Source: Formicarius rufipectus (lineage: Eukaryota > Chordata > Aves > Passeriformes > Formicariidae). Taken from it: DNA of 64,000 nt. The position numbers and the translations under genes were made by a program. Every line of letters starts with the position of its first letter. The stretch's first letter is position 1. This document shows, piece after piece, positions 59,095 through 64,000 of the stretch. The stretch lies in the NCBI GenBank assembly GCA_013399695.1, contig VXAU01003158.1:296343-360342 (forward strand), written 5' to 3'. Below the pieces are notes generated by a model. It searched no databases, had not been told where the DNA came from, and saw only the letters and a list, made by a program, of their open reading frames with translations.

Positions 59095-61225
59095 AGCCCT
59101 GGACTCACTCTCCTGCTGGCAGAGATTGGCTTAGCTGAAGATCCAGTGCTGGTCTCACCACATCTCTCATACCCACATCCCTCACACCCACACTCTACTG
59201 TCCCTGTGCCTCCACTGTTCCTGCTCAACCAGCAAAGAAAACATGTAGAGAGTTTTCAACTAGCTGACAAATCTTTTTCCTTAGGAAGAGTAGCTGCTGG
59301 GTCAGCCCATAATGGTGCTATTTGGCATCAACCCACCTTTCTGAAGCCCAGGTTGCCACCTGATTTGCAGCTGGTACTCTCAGACTGTCCCTGCAGCTGG
59401 CAGGGGCAGCTCATCCCACCAGATTTCCTGCACTTGGCAGAACAAGATGTGGCTAACTCTTAGGATGTCCAGGATATTAAAAAAAAGTCTCTGGTTTCTT
59501 GTTATTTCTACTTAGAAAATACATTTCACTAAAAATGGAATTCCAAGTATTTAGAAACATCCTGGTCTTGCTCTCCCATTTACAGCAGCAAGGACCAAGA
59601 ATAACTCCACCACAGCCAGCAGTGTAATGCTGGGATAAAACCAGAGCCATGCCAGTCACAGGATTAGTATCTCAAGAGTGCCAGATTTTGAGCATTCTGG
59701 GACAGAAATTAGAGCTTCAAAAGCTTCCAGATTTCTTTCAGATGCCTCTTAACTCATGACAGTCTCAGACATTGCTCAGCATTTTCTTGCAGACACTGAG
59801 TGCTTTGGAAAACCTGCTGACAGGCCCCTGAACTGGTTGTCAAAAGAGCAACAATCTGTGCTGAAACACTGATACTCATTCTTTGGGGCAGCTGAAACAA
59901 GTGCTGCTGAGCTGTCAAGAGCAGACAAACGAGCCCATCTGGTCCCACTTAGTGAGTTATCACCTCTTCGACTCAGCCCTGGTGCAGGAGTTGGAAGAGC
60001 TTCTTTCTATGTTACTCTGCTTATCTTTCCTGCTCATCTGTCATGCTCCTTCCGATCTCCTTATCTGTTTCCTTCACTTAATCTCACCATTTCATTATTT
60101 CTTTTCTTTCACTTGCTGCATCTGCTAGTTCTGCGCTGCTGCATCCGCCTCCAGTTGAGCGCAGTCCAAACACCCTCCAGGTCTTCTGTTAAGTCCCTCC
60201 TCGCATTCCCATGTACCAAGGCGCCTTGTGGCATCTCTCCATTTTCTTGCAACACACTTGCTCCAGTTCTCAGATTTGATATTCTTGGCAAGCAGTAACT
60301 ATCGTGGAAAAATATGGATGAAATTAAGTAACAACCCCCCTCCAGACCAACAAATGCTGAAGAGGAGCCAGCCAGGCTGCAGCAGTATGGAAAGCGAAGG
60401 CTTTATCCATAAATGCCCCCATCTGCAATCAGTAGTTGCTAGTAGCTTTCTATGAAAAGGAAAAGTAAAACTAAAACTATGCTTCTGAGACAGACTACTG
60501 CCAATTGACAAAAAATGTTGCTTTAGACAATGGGTAGTCTAATTTTAATAAAATCTTAATGCCAAAGGCTCTCGTGCTCTGCAGCTACAGCTGAGCTAAC
60601 AGGGACCCCAGCAGTCAAAGGCATTTCCCAAGCTCCAGCCTCCTGCAGGGGTCTGACAATGAAAGTATGAACTTACCCAAGAGATCAGTGCTGAGCACCT
60701 CTCGCTCTATTCCCTGCCTTGAGCAATATTAACTCAGACCTCCTGCATCACTATCGTGACCACCTTATGCTCTCAGGTGGGTCCTTGCCTTCTTCCCCAT
60801 GGTTCAGCACTACTAGTGATAAAGGATACCTGCTTTCACCAGGAACAGAGCTGGGATGCCAGCACCCTGCTCTTTGCTCAGATCCAGGGTTGGGACATGC
60901 CCGAGCCGCTCCTGTAAATAATTCACACAAAGTGAAGCAGAGACAAAACCTGAATCCTGCTCTCCTCCCACCTCAGAGCAGGGCTGCAATCATTGCTTCA
61001 CCTCTTAGCTTCATGCCTGACTACACAAATTTAACAAGTTCTGCAGCAGAAGTCCATCAAGGGTAATAAAATCCAGGTCTCTGTCCTGGGTTAGTGGATG
61101 GAATTAGACTCCAAAGTCCTGATTACAATCCCCTGCTCTAACATCTATATAATACCATCTTGCCTTTATTCTTTATTGGAACAAATGTCAGAAATGGCTA
61201 TCACATAAAGAAAACTTTTTATTTC

Positions 61226-61241
61226 TTTTTTTTTTTTTTTT
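61226..61241. repeat. Poly(T) tract
   Basis: Sixteen T in a row within a T-rich stretch. Confidence 0.85.
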
Positions 61242-63658
61242 ATCTTTTTCTAATTATTTGGCTCTGGAATTTTCTAAAATTATTCCTTCTCTCACTGTCT
61301 GCATTGAGAGAACATACGTTTTAAAAAAGCTAGTATTTGAAAAGCAAGCATAAATTGAAAGTGGAGGTGGACATAAAACAGCTATAGATTTCAACATCTA
61401 TGAATAGTTTCTAAAGCTCTCAGAAAATACAATTTATTGTTGTTACTACCAGCTTATCGGTGCCTCCAACTGAAATTAACTCAGCCGTAAAAGTTTGAAA
61501 CCAGAAAGGAGTTCCAGTGAAGTCTCATCTTCTAAAATAAATCACAATGCTGAAGTGACCAGAACAAGTCTTGCAGCAAGAAGTGTCATGGATCCATGGA
61601 TTGTTAGCAGTAGGTTTTAATGAAGGAAATTGGTTTAATAGTTCTTTCAGAGTTGGAGGTGCCAGTTCACTTCAACAGAAGAAAGAAATCCAACAGGGCC
61701 CAAACTTCTTCCACTCTGTCTGGTGTTGACAGCCTCCAGCTGCAACATCTCTATAGAGCAAGGGAGGAGACCAAGACTACCACACACTAAACTTGAGGGC
61801 TGGCAAACAGCACACAGAATTACCAGTCTTTGCAAACTAGGTCATGAATCAGGCTAGAACTGATTTTGTTTAAGACCATATTTGTCCTCAGAGAGACTGT
61901 AACATTTTCGTGATGTTGGTCTGGACCAGAAGAACAAATTCAGCATAAACATTGACATGAACACTGAATCTATTTCCATAAATAACAGATCTCCCTTGTG
62001 ATCTTTAAAATTATATCCTAGTACAATTTAGAAATAATCTTCTTTTTCTAGCTAGATGATACTGATTTCAACAGAGAGCAATCAGATTCCTCTGTTTCAT
62101 TTTTCCGCCTCCTGTACAGTGTTGCTTCCTTCTACTTCAGAAGGTATTTCTTAGGGTTGGTGGCAAACTGGGATCAGAAAACGTAATTTGGTTAAATCTA
62201 GATGACTCTTTCTCATTAAAGCTGTACTAGGCACAATAGAGTTCCAAACAATTTTGTGCTTGTTGGTTTTTGCTTTTTGTTTTAGCAAACATTTTAGCAA
62301 TGTTTGTTTTAAATCACCAAAGCCGCAGTTTCCCACTTGAAATAACAAATTTTGGTAATATCAGTAACATTAAGCTTCTGCTCCTGAACTGCTGGTGAGA
62401 TGCTACAAAGAGGAAAGAAAAACGTGCTACATACACACTTTTATCTCCTCCTTTCAGTATATTCCAAATCTCTGAACTAAATCAATTTAAAAAACATAGT
62501 CACTATTTCATCTTCAATCTTATTCCCCAGCAAGCACGATATCATGGTCATTCCCGAATTACATCCCACAATATGCCCACTTATGCTAAGAAAACAAAGC
62601 CAAGCTTGAAGTTCATAAATGCCAACCTGTATGACCTCAGTCAAAGGAGGAAAGTAGCACAATGATAAAAGGTGTCTATTATGGAACAAAATAAGAATTC
62701 AGTGTTTTTTGTGGTGGTTTTCTTTGGTTTGTTTCAAATGAGTGACTTGGACACCTCAGGAAATGTTACTTTTCTTTCTGCTTATCCCCACTTCCAAAAG
62801 AGAGCTCAGAGAAGTCTTTCTTAGGAAACACGATTTTCCCAAACATGCCCATTTACGCTCTTCTTGCACTGTATCTTAGGGGACAGAAAGGGTGGTAGCA
62901 AGGCTAAATTTGCTTTCCTCGGTAAATACGAGGTGTCAGTCTGCTTTCCCAGGGAAGGCATAGCAGAACTTATACCAAAACACAGACTTCATTTCTTTGG
63001 AAAAAGCATCCCAAAATTTTGCTCCCAAATAAGCATGACAAAATTAGACAGGAAGTTTCATTTTGACAGAAAACTAACTAAGCTTCATTCCAAAAGTTGA
63101 CAGGAGATGGAATGAGGACTTTCACGAATGGAGACATTTCTGTGGGCATTTCCCTTCTGCCCCACCTCCTCAAAATCTATATTGCAGAGGACTAGGAATC
63201 ACGAAAGAAAATCAGACAAGCCCCCAACTTTCCTTAAAAAAATTTAAGGCTTCAGGATCCAACTAGCCCTGGCTGCAGTTATGAATAAACACTTGAATCT
63301 GAAGCACCTTCTGAGCATCAGCACATCCCTTTAAGGCTTGAATCCTAGAGAACTTCTTTGAAGTGAAGTGCTTGAAGGCAACATCAATTTGATGGTTTGA
63401 CCTTATGCTCAGATCTCTCCTCCAGCATAAAAGACTTTCAGGTATTTGTAGCTGTAGAGCGAGATTTCAGCAACTCAGTGGGAACCAAATACCTGCAGGG
63501 CTGAAAGAAGACACCAGGCTGTCACCACAGCAGGCACCATCTGGGCTGCCCAGGAAGCACTCAAAAGCAAACACAGCAAGTACCAGATCACCCCTGCCCC
63601 AGAATTTTACTTCAGACAAAATACAAGCGAATAGAGGAACTGGAGCTCAGCAAAAAGT

Positions 63659-63666
63659 CTTTTTTC

Positions 63667-63691
<25 letters not shown>
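63659..63691. repeat. Poly(T) tract
   Basis: About 33 bases of T with one C interruption. Could be a poly(A) tail of a minus-strand retrocopy, but no AATAAA or coding relic lies beside it. Confidence 0.85.
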
Positions 63692-63698
<7 letters not shown>

Positions 63699-64000
63699 AA
63701 AAATACCAAACTCTTTCCAGGCATTCATAGGATGTCTACATGGTACCTGTAACAATGTGCAATCCTGAAAAATGCAGGTAATAATTCTGGTGGTTGCAAT
63801 ATGAAGCCTGTAATATACATCCATCTGCTTGAGGAAGATAGATGCTAAACATTTCAGAACCCTGTATACACACAGCACAATTATTTCCAGCTGCAGGACT
63901 ACCATTAAGCTTTATTTCTCATACTATTAATCCCTTCAGAATTCTAAAACATATTCCAAAAAAAATTTTGAAAGACAAGTGTCATAAATTTGGACTACAA

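Larger units (their letters stand above)
59095..64000. other. Intergenic or distal flank, no gene recognised
   Basis: Unique AT-rich sequence with poly(T) runs at 61226-61241 and 63659-63691. AATAAA on the minus strand near 63910 could be the poly(A) signal of a gene to the right, but no coding exon supports this. In human I recall CWC15 next to AMOTL1; none of its exons was recognised here. Confidence 0.45.

Noticed and set aside
58908..59228. Lys/Pro/Thr-rich plus-strand and Gly/Phe/Trp-rich minus-strand peptides
   Set aside because: Pure products of the A/C-rich low-complexity tract.
63659..63691. Poly(T) as the tail of a minus-strand processed pseudogene
   Set aside because: No poly(A) signal, coding relic or target-site duplication was seen nearby.
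1..64000. Prokaryotic-type systems, CRISPR arrays, tRNA or rRNA genes
   Set aside because: None seen. Spliced vertebrate gene structure and CR1 elements rule out a prokaryotic reading, and no cloverleaf-like tRNA boxes were noticed by eye.

Overview
This is vertebrate nuclear DNA, most likely from a bird. It has split exons with GT-AG introns. Its interspersed repeats are almost all CR1-type LINE fragments of the avian or reptilian kind, ending in ATTCTATGAT-like repeats. I saw no Alu-like or L1-like elements and no bacterial features. Genus or species cannot be told from the sequence.

The one gene I can support is AMOTL1 (angiomotin-like 1) on the + strand, from about 1.7 kb to 42 kb. Eleven coding exons (1667-39127) join in one continuous frame with matching splice phases and canonical donors and acceptors. 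They encode 868 residues, which is most of the protein. The N-terminal coding exon and the promoter lie left of the window. In order, the protein shows a tankyrase-binding-type motif, an LPTY motif, the LATS-type HVRSLS motif, two PPEY motifs, the long angiomotin coiled coil, a conserved C-terminal linker and a PDZ-binding EVLI end. From family knowledge this is a tight-junction and actin-associated Hippo-pathway scaffold that binds and restrains YAP/TAZ.

The 3'UTR begins at 39128 and probably ends just after a poly(A) signal at 41965, with a second possible end near 42600. Just before the main signal there is a cluster of candidate regulatory motifs: two Pumilio-type elements and a miR-124-type seed match. 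A long antisense open frame overlaps the UTR but looks like chance.

The introns hold CR1 copies in both orientations. One of about 1.1 kb at 26.5-27.6 kb keeps recognisable reverse-transcriptase segments. From about 42.6 kb to 64 kb I find no convincing exon. This stretch appears to be intergenic, with CR1 pieces, microsatellites, a degenerate ~36 bp tandem repeat and A/T tracts. I found no undescribed system here; the findings are modest leads.
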